Positions 37,601 to 48,831 of a stretch of 64,000 nt of DNA are shown here, piece by piece. Location: NCBI RefSeq assembly GCF_028502605.1, contig NC_079232.1, forward strand, positions 5,890,001 through 5,954,000, written 5' to 3'. Each line of letters opens with the position of its first letter. Position 1 is the first letter of the stretch. This DNA comes from Trichoderma breve (taxonomy: Eukaryota; Ascomycota; Sordariomycetes; Hypocreales; Hypocreaceae). Under the pieces are notes generated by a model, which saw nothing but the letters and a program-made list of their open reading frames with translations, did no database searches and was not told the DNA's origin. Both the position numbers and the translations under genes were made by a program.

Positions 37601-40600
37601 CAAGGGCCGACTCCGGGACGGACAGAGTCTCAAACAGCCTGGGGATTGGACACTGCAGACGCTGGGCACGTTTTTCTGTGCTGCCCGTGTCTCACCGGGT
37701 ACCAGGAACATGCCGCTTGCCATCCATTCTGCTGGTAACATTGCACTTGATGTTGGCTGCTCTCCATCGCAGACATTAGCATCCGCTCCCGGTTGAACAC
37801 TTGAGGAAAAAAAGGGGTCGCTGATGAACAAAATGGAGGAGCGAAAGGGGGATAGCTGGCGAAGGCTTTGCTGCTGGGCGCTAGGTGCCGTCTTGTTGCT
37901 GTGGACTACACAGCAGCTAGTCAAGGGACGAACGTGTGCCACGTCGCAATTTCATCACTGCGACATAGCGCCCTCTTGAGGGGCTGGCTGCATGTCAGGT
38001 TCTGCTCGGGGCCGCTAGCAAACAAGCTGTCGCCGAGTGACTTTGTTCCACAGTGCGAATAGCTGCCGAATCCTTCCCTTCCATTCCTTCTGTCACTAGC
38101 TTGTTCACACGCCCCCCCTGGCAAACCTACAGGCACTGGACGCAGATACAGGTAGCTCTTGGGAAAAAAGCCACAGATGGAGCCGCCCATAATTACGAGA
38201 GCGGGCGCAACGCACACCAAACACAAGGGGGGATTTTCAATGCCGATGATTGTCTGATTCTTGAACTGACCAGGGGGTGCTGAAAGTCAACTAAAGACGA
38301 AGATGGAGCCCCATGTTGGCGAAAGCCCGGCCACTTGCGCATTCTGCTGGATCCTTCGAGACGGAAGAGTGTCGCGTTTTCTGTTCCCACCCACGGAGTG
38401 CATGTACAGGTACGCAGGCAAGGCAGGATCTGTTCCCATATCGACGAGTTATCTCGAGATGTCTAAATATGCCACTCTTCCCTGAAGGCAATTCTTTGTC
38501 GTCTGCTGTGATGGCTGTCGCCGCCACTTATTTTCTCTTCTGACCGGAGGTCTCGGTATCGATACGACCTTGGAGCCATCGCTGCCGCAACGAAATGGAG
38601 TACTCGTACATGTGGTCGCAGTCTCTCGTCCATGCGAGCGGGCATTTCGTCGGCGTCCCAATGGTCACCGCGAGACCTATCATTTGAGATACTGTCTATC
38701 TTCCTGCATGTTGGCTGTACGAGACGAACGATATGACGGCTCCCTGCCTTTGATTTCTATGCAGCAGTAGCCAAAAGAGAAAAGGTGTAGTATGCAGCAA
38801 GGCCGCTATGTTGCCACCCCACGGGACCTCGACTGCATGCACGTCCAGCGATACGTCTCCACGAGGCCGCGCATGACCGCTGTGTCGAGAGTGGATGGAC
38901 TGCGGACACCTCTCTGCTTGCAACGGTTCAGCAAAATTTGCCGTTGGGGCGCCGAAGCCAAACGGCTCACCGTCTACGCAATTGGCACTCTAGATGCTCC
39001 TTTCCGCAGCCGCCTTGCTTTCAATACGCGTCCACAGGCGTTTGTAGCCCTTGTCAGACCGTTGCGGTTGCCCGCGTACCACCGCCCACCAGCTGTGAGT
39101 GGAGAACAAGCGTTCTCTTCTTGTCATTTTTCCTGTGCCTTGGGGGTCCCACAGTCTGCCGCCAACCCTGCTCGCGTCTGTTGCGGTTTGTTTTGCGCCA
39201 CTCCGTGAGACGTAACGAATCAGAGGCCTGTCCTAACCAAGTGCATGAGAAGAACCTGGCAAGGTCTCAGTCTTGTGGAACGTGAGCGGCACGGCGATAG
39301 CATTTGGCGCCCCTTGTCGCGCTACCGGCGTCAGAATGGGGAGACGCTGCACGGAGCGCATGGAGGTTTGTGGAGATGAAGCATCCGATAGTGACGGGGG
39401 ACGGAGTACTCCGGATGCACAAGAGCTCGCTCACTACGCGAGGCCTAGACGGTTCTCCACAGCATCCCGACTCTGCAGAGAACCAGCGGTGAACAGATGA
39501 TCGAACGATCTATTCTTGGAGAGAGAGCACTGACTATGATGCCCAGAAAGCTACGCCATAGCGCGGAGTAGCAGCAATGAGTTCTCCATGCATCTCAAAT
39601 TTCGTCAATGGCAAGGAAAGCGGAAACGCGGAGGTGCACTTTCGTGAGCCAGGAAGGGGTCTCGCCGTTTGTTGCCATTGTCTCATCAGCTTCTTATTCC
39701 CTGGCCTTACGCATTAGCTCAAGCATATGCGGTTGCAATGTGGCTGGAACTTTGGCAGGCTGAATTCCCTGTCCCAAGGATGAAGGAAAAGCCAACAAAG
39801 TACTGCTCCGTATCTCCTTGTGCATCATGTAGCGCCCAGCTACCTACCTATCAAGGCTTCCCCTGCAGTTGGCTCCTCTTATTCTGTGCCAGTCAAAAAT
39901 AGCACTCGTACTCAGCTTGAATCGAAGACTCGATGAGGAGCTTCTGCTGCAACCCCCCTACCCCCCTTCAGCAATACATGTATCAAAAACCACACACAAC
40001 CAACCATTGTCGGGCATTCGAAAACAAGCCCCTGCCGTGCTGTGCTCGCTTCCTCCACTTGGCATGCGATCAGCATCAGCGGATTTGGCAAGGTGCATAT
40101 CATATCGACGTGCCATCCTTTCAGAAGATTTTTCTTTCTGCGTTGTACAAGGGCAGAGCGAGCCAATGACGATGCAAAGTGCGGCGCTCGACTTGCCATC
40201 CAAACCCACACATCGGCTTGTGTCGCCACTAAGGCCATTAGAAAGTGTCGCCCGCGGAACGGTGCGCTCTTGCAGGTGCATAGTCACCCGTGATCCGCTG
40301 ACACCTCGGGGCCCCCTGGACTAGGCTGCGGTGTCTCAGTATGACTGGTGAGTTCTCAATGAATTCCTCGACGCAGCAAGCGGTACCAACAACGCACCTC
40401 GGCGGCGACAAGCAGCTTGACATGCGTATAGAATCTGGCCACGTTTCTCCACAGACGCCCACTGCTGCAGGCTTGCTGCGCCTCCATATTGCCAACCCTC
40501 CTTTGCCCACAGCTGTCACCATCCCTGAGCCGAGAGAAGAGGGGAAGGAGGAGAAGGAAAATTCGTCCTACTCGTTGCTAAGGCTGAGGGGTCAATCCGG

Positions 40601-42246
40601 GCGTGACGCAGAGGGATCATGACCAATGCAGCCCATTACGTCCCACAGGGAGGCGATTGCATCAAAATTGAGCTTCAGAGATGATGATGAACAAGCTCAT
40701 CAGCCCAGTACCTAGCATTTCAAAGATGAGCTGGAAACATGGTTGTGCCTAGCGCGGATTATCCACGCAACCCTCCCAGATCAATCTCCAGCGGGCAAGC
40801 CACCGAACAGTTACCGAAACAAAAAGACACGGTTAGGTAGATGCTCCCGGCCGAAACCCACCAACTCCATAAATTCTTCTCAAGGATCCAGAAAATGGCA
40901 CGCCATTGCCATCTGCAGCAAAGCTGGTGGGTAAAAGCCAGCTGCTTGCAGGCAGCCGTACTCAGCGGCAAAGCAGGGTCATGTATTTGCCTCACCGCCA
41001 CGACATCTGACCCGACAACCGTTTAACTCGAATCTTCGTACCTCGAGGTGAGTTATGACAGCATGATTAATCCCGCTACCGTTGCGGTTCCACCCGTGCT
41101 CTCTGGGCACCGGGCTGCATGATCCTTGGGAGAGCCAGCGGGCCTGCGGTGGAGGACGCTGACCCCCAGCCTCTCGGATCTGCGGGCTTATGACCCGGCC
41201 CGCCCATCCGGAGGCTTTAGGCGGACGACCGATAGAGGTGCCCGGCTAACGCGGAGGGCCGTGGCAGAATCACCTCCGATTTTTGAGACCAAGTTTCAAA
41301 CAACCCCAGAACTTTGGTATAAGGAGGCTGGAGCAAGGGAGTTGGTTGTCTTATATTTAGGGAAGCGAGCTTGTGATGGCTTGTGGCCTTTCTGTGTCTG
41401 TGCCTTCAATTGATCGACTGACTGTCTGCGGATCTGTTGACAAGACTCAAAGTCTGTCTCGGAGCGACGGAGTAAACGGCGTGTCGTAGAAAAGGGGTGA
41501 TTGCTATCAATGCCACTATCTTGCCAGCATTTCCAAGTGACCTAGTCATGGAGGCATGTCGATCCCGCAGCTGGGATGTCGAGCTCAGATCTCCCCTTGA
41601 ATGAAGACACTGAAGCCTAGTTTCAGCGGCTGAAGTGATAGACTGATAACTGACCGATACATCAATTTTTCTTGGCGATGATGGATGGTTCAACTGTGGA
41701 ATTATATGGGCATCTCGATCTTGATGTAGCAATTCATCGGAGATGACAATTTACGTTTCCCGTGCCTATCTTTGTGGCTTTTGGGCGCCCAAAGTTGAAC
41801 AGAGCAGATGGACCTGAATCCCTCTATTCGCCTCCGCAGATAAAAAGATTACTTCCACTCCTTTCTGGGGAGTCAAAGATGAAGAAAGAGGAACCAGAGG
41901 AACCATTGACATATCGTCCCAGTAGGCTTGTGCGAAGAATGAAAGGGGGACAGACAATCCATGAGGATGAGGAACCCAGGGGATGAGAAATACCAAACGT
42001 AACATTATGCCGATGAAACACACTCGCAAAGTCAAGAAGGTAGAGATATGTAGAAGACCTTATGCAATGGGATAAGTACGGCGAGAGGTGTACATCTCGA
42101 TCCAACGAATGCATCGGCAGGCGGCCTGGTGAACTCGTCTCGTGTTGATTCGAGTGTGCAGACGCAAGCTGTGAAGATGATGGAATAACTCTATATGATG
42201 CAGGGCATCTATACGAAGAAGAAATTTGCGAAATTCAAACCCCAGA
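31624..42246. other. Gene desert, second part
   Basis: No protein gene can be supported in 10.6 kb. The longest open frame (37093-37779 plus) has no domain and is opposed by minus-strand frames. TACGAGTA occurs at 33666, 33921, 34680 and 38601, TACGGAGTA at 33688 and 34042, and the palindrome CGGAGTACTCCG at 39402-39413. A run of 12 A lies near 36957 and another of 13 A at 42449. No transposon protein motif is visible. Confidence 0.5.
35936..35966. repeat. Short hairpin-forming inverted repeat
   Basis: CTACTACCTACC (35936-35947) is complementary, with one missing base, to GGTGGTAGTAG (35956-35966), leaving an eight-base loop. It lies between ORF-poor stretches and could form a hairpin in either strand. 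Confidence 0.7.
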
Positions 42247-44098
42247 TTACTGCCCCTTCTCTTCGAGATCAACAACAAAGGCTCCACCAAGGAGAATCGC
42301 GGGTTCATCAATATTGTGATGTTCGTAACTAAAATCAGTGTAAGCGTTATTAGTGAGCTTTGACGTGGTAGATATATCAATCCATCTGGTCTGGGAAGAG
42401 GTAGATGACGAAGATAGAGGTGGGCGAGCGGCGCGACACAGGGAAGACAAAAAAAAAAAAAGAAATCGCAATTCCATTTATCTCTCACCTCAAAGTTCCC
42501 ACTCCACCGGCCTCGAGTAAGAATGCCGGACCATCCTGAAGAGTCTTACCGGCCCATCGCATAGCAAAGGCTCTCAGAATGTGTCCATGCGCAACAATCA
42601 GGATATCACCCGACACCTTGTGTGGCTTTTTACCCTCGGGCGGATTTAGTATAGGCTCATGAAATCTTTTGCGAATGTCGGCGATAAGACGGTCGAGACG
42701 GTCGGTGACATCTTGCGGGCTCCTGTAACATATCAGATATGAACTTGAAGAGCGTATCGTATGATTCTGAGACAAGAACGGCCCTAGGGTGGCATCCAGA
42801 AGGGGCTGTATGTCCTAGGGCGTGTGCACTTTTCTCATTGATATATGAGCCAAGGGAGAGGCGTGACTTACTCTCCTCCTGGACAGCCATCTTTCCAAAT
42901 GTCCCAAGTTCCTTCAAGACCTTGCTCGGCTCTCATTCTGCGGATCTCTGGGCTTGTGATACCCTCGTAGTCCCCATAGTCCCACTCCCGAATGTCTTCG
43001 GTAATCTCGACTTTAGCATTGCATTGAAGACCGCCCCCAAGGGAATTGCCATGCGGTTGCCATGGTAGTGGGCCGGGTATGCCAAGATTGAGCAGTTCAA
43101 AGGTGCGTTGTGCTCGTTTTCGTGGGGAAACGTAACTGAGTAGGGGCAATTGCCCCAATTGATTAGCTTATGTTTGCAGCATGTAGTTTCTTTGCTGCAT
43201 TCACTCTCTTGGTTACAGAAATCAGAGGCCAACGTGTGGCCTACGTGCAGGAAATGGAACTAACAGCGGGGATTGGAATTGCTATACTGTACAAGCAACA
43301 GAAGATGAATGGTCTCTAGTAGGAGACAAGGTGTGCAGCACGGAGAAGGTATAAGGAGAGTGAGGTGTCTGGTGAAGCAAGGCTATTCTGCACAAGTCAC
43401 GTCATTGGACTAGGCTGACAAGTGCAATGGATGTGAGACACGGCAATTTCTGACATTTCCCAAAAGAAAACTTGAAGAAACAGCAGAAATAAGAAATCGG
43501 TGGAATCAACAAGGGAGAGGAGGCAGGGAGAAGCACCTCATTTTGAGAGGAGATTTCCGGAGTGACTTCCGGAATGACGTGCAGAGGTTTAGTAGTAGTC
43601 TCAGCAAACAAATTGAAAGTGAGAGATGACGTGTTACATATTTGAAACATCGTACACGGACATATGAAAAGGGTAAGATGGGCCAAAGAAATGCCAAAGG
43701 GTGTTTGCTCATCTTCTGCCCCATCCTTTACTGAAAGGCGGAAGTGTATGAACGATGCCGAATCAATGTTGGCTGGGAAGCGGAACGAGTAGGAATTGAC
43801 TTCAGAACCAAACTCTCGAAGAAATTCATGTAGCAAATATGATGGCAACACACAAACTTGACACTACAAGTTGAGGCTGGATGCTCAAACAAAAATCAGA
43901 GTCAAAGTGAGGGACTTACATATGACACAGCTGGTGGGGAACAATCAAACGGTCGTCGCCCACGAGAGCCCTGCCTGTAGCAATGACTCTCTTCTGGCCA
44001 TTGGCCGTCAGAGGGATGTCGGTGCTGCCCGTGTGTCGGCCGTTGAGTGACCACTCGGTCTCGCCGTGGCGGACGATGAAGACGCGGGGTGCAGCCAT
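42247..44098 (-). CDS. SHB17: Histidine-phosphatase-family sedoheptulose-1,7-bisphosphatase-like protein (SHB17-like)
   Basis: Four exons (44098-43920, 43135-42872, 42722-42489, 42328-42247) with matching phases encode 252 residues; yeast Shb17 is about 270. The catalytic RHGE lies at residues 10-13 in [18 protein letters not shown], where His11 would be the phosphoryl acceptor. Conserved segments include [39 protein letters not shown] and the second-half motif [17 protein letters not shown], whose His193 completes the active site. The WDYGDYEG region and HGHILR favour Shb17 over glycolytic phosphoglycerate mutase. Known Shb17 hydrolyses sedoheptulose-1,7-bisphosphate, drawing carbon into ribose synthesis without oxidative NADPH production. 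The 784-base first intron is large for this window. Substrate is assigned by similarity only; a broader phosphatase role is the alternative. Confidence 0.88.
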
Positions 44099-44906
44099 GA
44101 GGCCGATGTAGAGGTCGAGCTGTTTCGGGGGACGGGCGGGATCTCGGTGTTGACGGAGAGAAAGAAAATGACGGGGCTGTAGAACGGCAACGCTGGCAAC
44201 GCTGGAGAAGCGATCAAACTTGGCGAGAGTGCTCAGTTCAGCCTTATATATATCAGCTATTCGCCCGGCAATCAAGGAACGATGCCACACTCCCAAAAGA
44301 CGATGAGGTGCATCGATAGCAGATTAGCGGGTTGCCGGAGGGGTCAATTTAGTGGGCTTTGGTGATGTCAGGCGGCTCATCTTGCCCCAAGCTTAAGCTG
44401 CTGCGATTGCGTTAGCACCCGCCCGGCAGCGTTGCTTTATCCGGTTATTCCACCAAACTCACCAAACCCGGTGAGTAGCCGGACGAGCAGGCAGGGTTCT
44501 TTTTCCCTAGGAGCATTGTAGCTGAAGGGTGGAGTAGAGATGGAGAGGAGTTTGTGTGTGAAAAGCAAAAGCAAAAAAGAGGAAACCAGTTGATGCCATT
44601 GGAATTCCAACAGCAGAAAGGTGGAAGGAAGTGTCCTGTGCTGTGCCTTAGCCTCGCTGTGGCTAGTGACAGACAGAAAGATAACAAGGCGGTACTTCGG
44701 CTCGGCTCAGCCACTGGCCCAAGTGACGAGTGTGATGTCTTTTGTCTCGCATCTTCACCTCCCAGAAAACTATAATCCCCTCCCTGCTTAATCTCTAATA
44801 TCGCACATTCTCGCCGTATCCCATCTCTCCTCTCCTCTCTCCCTTGCCCTTCTCTCTACTCCCTCCCCTGCCAGTGCGACGCTGAGAATCCTCCAGAAAT
44901 GGCATC
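44099..44906. promoter_or_regulatory. Divergent promoter region with CT-rich plus-strand leader
   Basis: This spacer lies between the SHB17-like start (minus) and the next plus-strand ORF. From about 44815 to 44872 the plus strand is almost pure pyrimidine (CTCTCCTCTCCTCTCTCCC), suggesting a leader for the ORF at 44907. An upstream ORF of 19 codons (44899-44958) starts eight bases before that ATG in another frame. Confidence 0.5.
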
Positions 44907-45380
44907 ATGGTCCAATCCTCAGCCTCGTCCGCATTGGCCCTGCCCCGCTTCTTACTAAGTCTCTCAGCCTCCTCCACTTCATCACAGCAGCTTCACGGCC
45001 CCGCCAATGAAGCCGACGCATGCTCACGCATTGCTCCCGCGTCGCCGCCCGATTCTGCCTGCCGGAGCACTAGCCAAGACATCGAGCTGGTGGCCCTCCA
45101 TCCCTGGAATTTGAACACTCCCTCGGCCGCCGCGGTTCCTCGAATTGTCAAGCACAAGCGGGCGTCCTTGTCGCTGCCCGCCGTGTCGTCGCCGTCGGCC
45201 CTGCCGGAGAGAAAATCTGCGTCTGCTTCTCCGGGCAAGGATCTTCTTCAACTTGCAAGCCGCCGCAGCTCGGCTAGCTTGGAGCTTTCGGCAGCCTCGA
45301 CTACTGATTCGCCGAAGAGGGGCATGACCCCAATTGAGCGCCAGAACAAGGCCAATCAAATCTGGAGAGGCTGCTGGTGA
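44907..45380 (+). CDS. Ser/Ala-rich hypothetical protein (157 aa)
   Basis: This single-exon ORF has a CT-rich leader directly upstream and GC-ending codons like the neighbouring genes, which favours a real gene. The protein is mostly low-complexity, rich in Ser, Ala and Pro (SASSALALPRFLLSLSASS), with basic patches, and ends in a distinctive segment, GMTPIERQNKANQIWRGCW, which may be its conserved core. No domain is recognised. The first 25 residues are weakly hydrophobic and hydroxylated without acidic residues, which could suit a mitochondrial presequence, but this is speculation. An overlapping upstream ATG at 44899 in another frame has a good start context and could lower translation. Confidence 0.55.
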   Translation: MVQSSASSALALPRFLLSLSASSTSSQQLHGPANEADACSRIAPASPPDSACRSTSQDIELVALHPWNLNTPSAAAVPRIVKHKRASLSLPAVSSPSALPERKSASASPGKDLLQLASRRSSASLELSAASTTDSPKRGMTPIERQNKANQIWRGCW

Positions 45381-45480
45381 GATCGTGGCAATCCTGGCGA
45401 CACACGGCACTACATTTTGCAAGTAGCCCGGAACAGGAAACAGACTTAACAAAACAAAAGAGGATTAAAGAAGATCCAAG

Positions 45481-45863
45481 ATGGCTTCTCCCAATACCCT
45501 GACCAAGCAGCAAAAATTCAGAGGCGGCGTCTGGGCCGTGGCCTTTGCCGCCATCATCATGGTGGGCACCCTAACCGGCGCACAGCTCAAGTCGGACAAG
45601 CAGAAAGAGCAGGTCAGCGAGTTCCCTAGCATTGGAGATTCTATACATCGAGTCTTTTTTCTTTTGTACATATTTTTTTTTAACATATCCTTTAGTCCAT
45701 CAAGGAGTTCCGCCAGATTACTCCCAGCGAACAGATCGCCATGCTCGAGAAGCAGCGAAGCACTCTTGTCGAGCAAAGGTCAGTCTTGCAGAAGAAGCTG
45801 GACGTCTTTAGGGAGCGTGTCCAAGAGAGGCAGCAAGAACAGGAGAACTCCAAGAATCGATAG
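45481..45863 (+). CDS. Small single-pass membrane protein with coiled coil (99 aa), possibly COX14-type
   Basis: Two exons, 45481-45612 and 45696-45863, give 99 residues. Residues 13-36 (RGGVWAVAFAAIIMVGTLTG) form one transmembrane helix after a short basic N-terminus. The rest is a charged coiled coil (EFRQITPSEQIAMLEKQRST onwards, with QKKLDVFRERVQERQQE). The downstream intron end TTTAG, the open frame and the sensible coiled coil support the model; the donor GTCAGC is weak. The layout (short N-terminus, one membrane span, coiled coil) resembles fungal mitochondrial inner-membrane assembly proteins of the COX14 type, but no diagnostic motif is seen. The function is therefore unknown and the COX14 idea is an inference. 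Confidence 0.72.
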
Positions 45864-46373
45864 CGCAAGTTTGTTGGCTCTTCTTATCTCAAAATGGGAA
45901 CCCGAGCCGTTTTTGCAATGAGCTACTGAAAGAATGTCGCATTGCGTACCCTCCACTCTTGACAACAGAGCTATAAAACTCCTCGATTTTTGCTATGCTA
46001 TACTGAGCGGCGGACTTTTGATGTTATAATTATTCACTGGCGCAAGCAATGGTTGATGGAAAATCACGGAAGATGACTGGTTTTTGGAAAAAAAGAAAAC
46101 ACTACGATACCCACATAGACTTGTACAAAAACTTTTAATCCGATTGTGTTTGAATTGTCTTTTTCTGGTCCATGGAGCATTCTGTTCTATACATTATGGT
46201 ATGTGTCTTTAACCAGAAACTTCACCAGTTCTAGACAGAATCCGACCTTCGCCCCATCTCCGCCAAGTGGTAATAACTGACCCAAACGCCCAATTCTGCA
46301 AACCCCTCTTCTTCCTGCCCGTCTGTGACAAGACAAGAGCGCAGGAGAACAATGTACGGAAGTTTTAGCCGAC
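45864..46373. other. Convergent intergenic region
   Basis: These 510 bases separate the stop codons of two converging genes (the membrane protein and UBP6) and should hold both 3' UTRs. I see no other feature. Confidence 0.5.
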
Positions 46374-48191
46374 TTACTCCTCAACACCTTCGGCACTAGG
46401 CAGAGGGATTGCCTTGTAGAGAAGGATCAAGGCTGAGTGGGATTCGCCGCCGCCAGCCAAGGCTTCAACCTTGTCGACCGTCACCTCGGATACCTTGTCG
46501 TCATTGAACCACCACCAGTTGCCATCTTCCTTTTCCTTCTTGCCCGTCTTGGGGTCCACAGTTCCCGTCTTCTTGACGTATGCCGTGTAGTGGCCGCTGT
46601 CGGCACTGGCACCCTGATGGGTGACGACGCCACGGAGCTCGTAGAGACCTGACTGGTTGGCACCGTCATCATCACGTAGAGCGGGATTTATCAGGGCATT
46701 GAGCTCCTTCTTGGCGGAAAGAAGAGCAGCTTCGCTCTCTGCCTCAACTTCGGCATCCGTCTTGAAAGTTTCACCCATGACAGTGTCGGCATCATTCGCC
46801 TGCTGCGATTGGCCTGTTTTGCTTGCCTCCTTCTCCTTCTGCTGCTTCAGCTCCCTCTCCGAAGGCAGGCCCGCGCCGCCAGGGACGTCACTCATGTCCT
46901 TGTCGTGGGTCTTCTTCCGGCGCTTACGGGCACGTTCAATGTCCTCTTCATCTTTCCGAACTTCACGGACTTTGTCTCGGACGGGTATCAGGGCCTCCTT
47001 GAGCTCGTCTGAGCAGAACTCGACAATGTCTAGTTCTTGAGGGAATGTGACCTTGCGCATGATCTTGGCCTTCTTCTTTGTTTCCTTTTTCCAGAAGAAG
47101 CGTACAAAGTGGACTGTGAGGTACTTGGGAGCTCGGGAGATCTTGGACTTTTTGGTGTAAGTGGCGTCTCGGCCGAGTACCTCTGATCTCTTCTCCAGCT
47201 TCTCACTCAAGGCGGCCAAGATGCCATCTCTCAAGTGGTTTGTCTGAGCGTCAATGTGGCAGTCGAGCTTGTAAAAGGCATCTCTAGAGGCAATTGACTG
47301 CTCGCCACCATTTCGGGCCTCCTCCTCATCGCACTCAAGGACTGAGGAGAATTCTCCCGCCATGTACTTTTCGACGAAAGAAATGCTGGGTGTATCGGGG
47401 GTCGTCTTGATTGTGACTTTTTGACCTAGTTGCTGAACGATCTGAGACCAGGCCTCTTCAGCATCTTGCTGGGCATATCCAGGGCCGCTCTTGGACTTTT
47501 CGGCAAACTGGGGGAACACAATCCTCAATGCTGAGAGGAAGCTCAACGGCTGGATAGAGTCTTGCGTGTTGCCCATGCTCTTGTATAGATTGGAGAGCTG
47601 GGCAGCCAAGTCCGCCTGCGCCATGCCCGCTGGGCTATATGTTGTCAGGGCCGTCTGAAGTTCGGGGATGGAACGCAGCGTCTGTAGAGTCGAGTTCAGA
47701 TAACATGTGTTTCCGAGATTGATGAGGCCCGCAGGAGTGGCACCAGCTTGCTGGGCTTGCTCGGCCTCGGTCATGTCCTCGACAAACTTGATCTTCTCTG
47801 CTGGGCGAACCAGGTCTCCAGCGCCACCTCCAGGCGTGCCCATCATCATGATGTTTTGGCCAGCTTTGAGATTCATTTTGCTCATATCAGCTTCATCTTT
47901 GAGCTGGCCACCCTTGATGAGGATCTTTTGGCGTTCGGGTTCGACGTTGGTAAGGCTGAAGAGCTGGAGCTTGAAGTCCAGGCCTGTCGATTCGGGATCG
48001 ACATCTACTTCATATTTCTTGCCCTGATGCTTCACGACAACTGAAATAATGCAAACATCATGTTAGTTACGGTACATAATAACCGTGGGACAGAAAGAGT
48101 GGAAAAGAAACGACTTCTGGAGCGAGACATTGGAGGCAACAGAAGGCGATATGATGATGGTGGGGGATCACGGACCAGATATGGAAGCCAT
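46374..48191 (-). CDS. UBP6: Proteasome-associated ubiquitin-specific protease UBP6/USP14
   Basis: Exon 1 (48191-48176) codes only 16 bases and exon 2 (48040-46374) the rest, for 560 residues. Joining them gives MASISVVVKHQGKKYEVDVD, which reads directly into the ubiquitin-like domain (about 5-75, with KILIKGGQLKDEADM). That domain docks on proteasome subunit Rpn1. The USP catalytic domain has the Cys box GLINLGNTCYLNSTLQTL (Cys118 nucleophile), the QQDAEEAW segment and the His box HQGASADSGHYTAYVKK followed by WWWFNDDKVSEV. Between them lies a charged insert (about 380-460), longer than in human USP14, which helps explain 560 against about 500 residues. The enzyme trims ubiquitin from proteasome substrates. 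The donor, G|GTCCGT, is weak; an alternative ATG three bases upstream (48194) would add one Met. Confidence 0.95.
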
Positions 48192-48831
48192 CATTGCAAG
48201 GTGGCGGTCGATTCAGCAGCAGCTGAAGCTCGAGTCGACGAGTTCTTTTTAGGGACAGCAAAAAGATGGCAAGCAAAGATGAAATTCCTGAATAACACTC
48301 CTGCAACAAAGCAGGAATCAAGTGTCCAAAGTCGAACGGGAGACACTGAGAGATGCTGAGAGAAGGGAAGAGAAGCACTGCGGAGCCGTCGCTGCGTCAC
48401 GACAGTGGTACCTGATGGCGGGAGGTGTGGCGCGTGCGATGTGGCAGGTTCCGACGAAGCTTGGGCAGGATGGGAGTTAATAAGCCAACACGTGATGCTC
48501 CGTTTGAGACGAGCTGTGGCTGGTGGCGCAAGCTTGGGTCCAGCACTTGCGCAGCTACAGGCTACAGCACAGACGGCGTACAGTAAGCCAGCAGCTAAAG
48601 ACTGGAATCAACCACCTGTAACTACTAGGTAGCCCCACCTTGCGCCTACAGACGTCAACCTCCTGCTAGTGACATGCGGACCCGAACCCCGCGGATTCCC
48701 CTACCAGTTACCAGTCCACGTAACATTGAAAGTACTCCGTCGCCAGGAGCTCCGGACCACAACCCAAACCCGCGAATAGCTTCCTGCGCAACATTGGCCC
48801 AAACCAGGGCACGCAGCAGCCTTTAGCAGTC
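48192..48831. promoter_or_regulatory. Bidirectional promoter of UBP6 and ARPC4
   Basis: About 640 bases separate the divergent start codons of UBP6 (minus) and ARPC4 (plus), so both promoters must fit here. I see no distinct motif. Confidence 0.55.

Noticed and set aside
37093..37779. 228-codon open frame in the gene desert
   Set aside because: No domain, signal peptide or normal protein composition; minus-strand frames overlap it, and it reads like chance open sequence.
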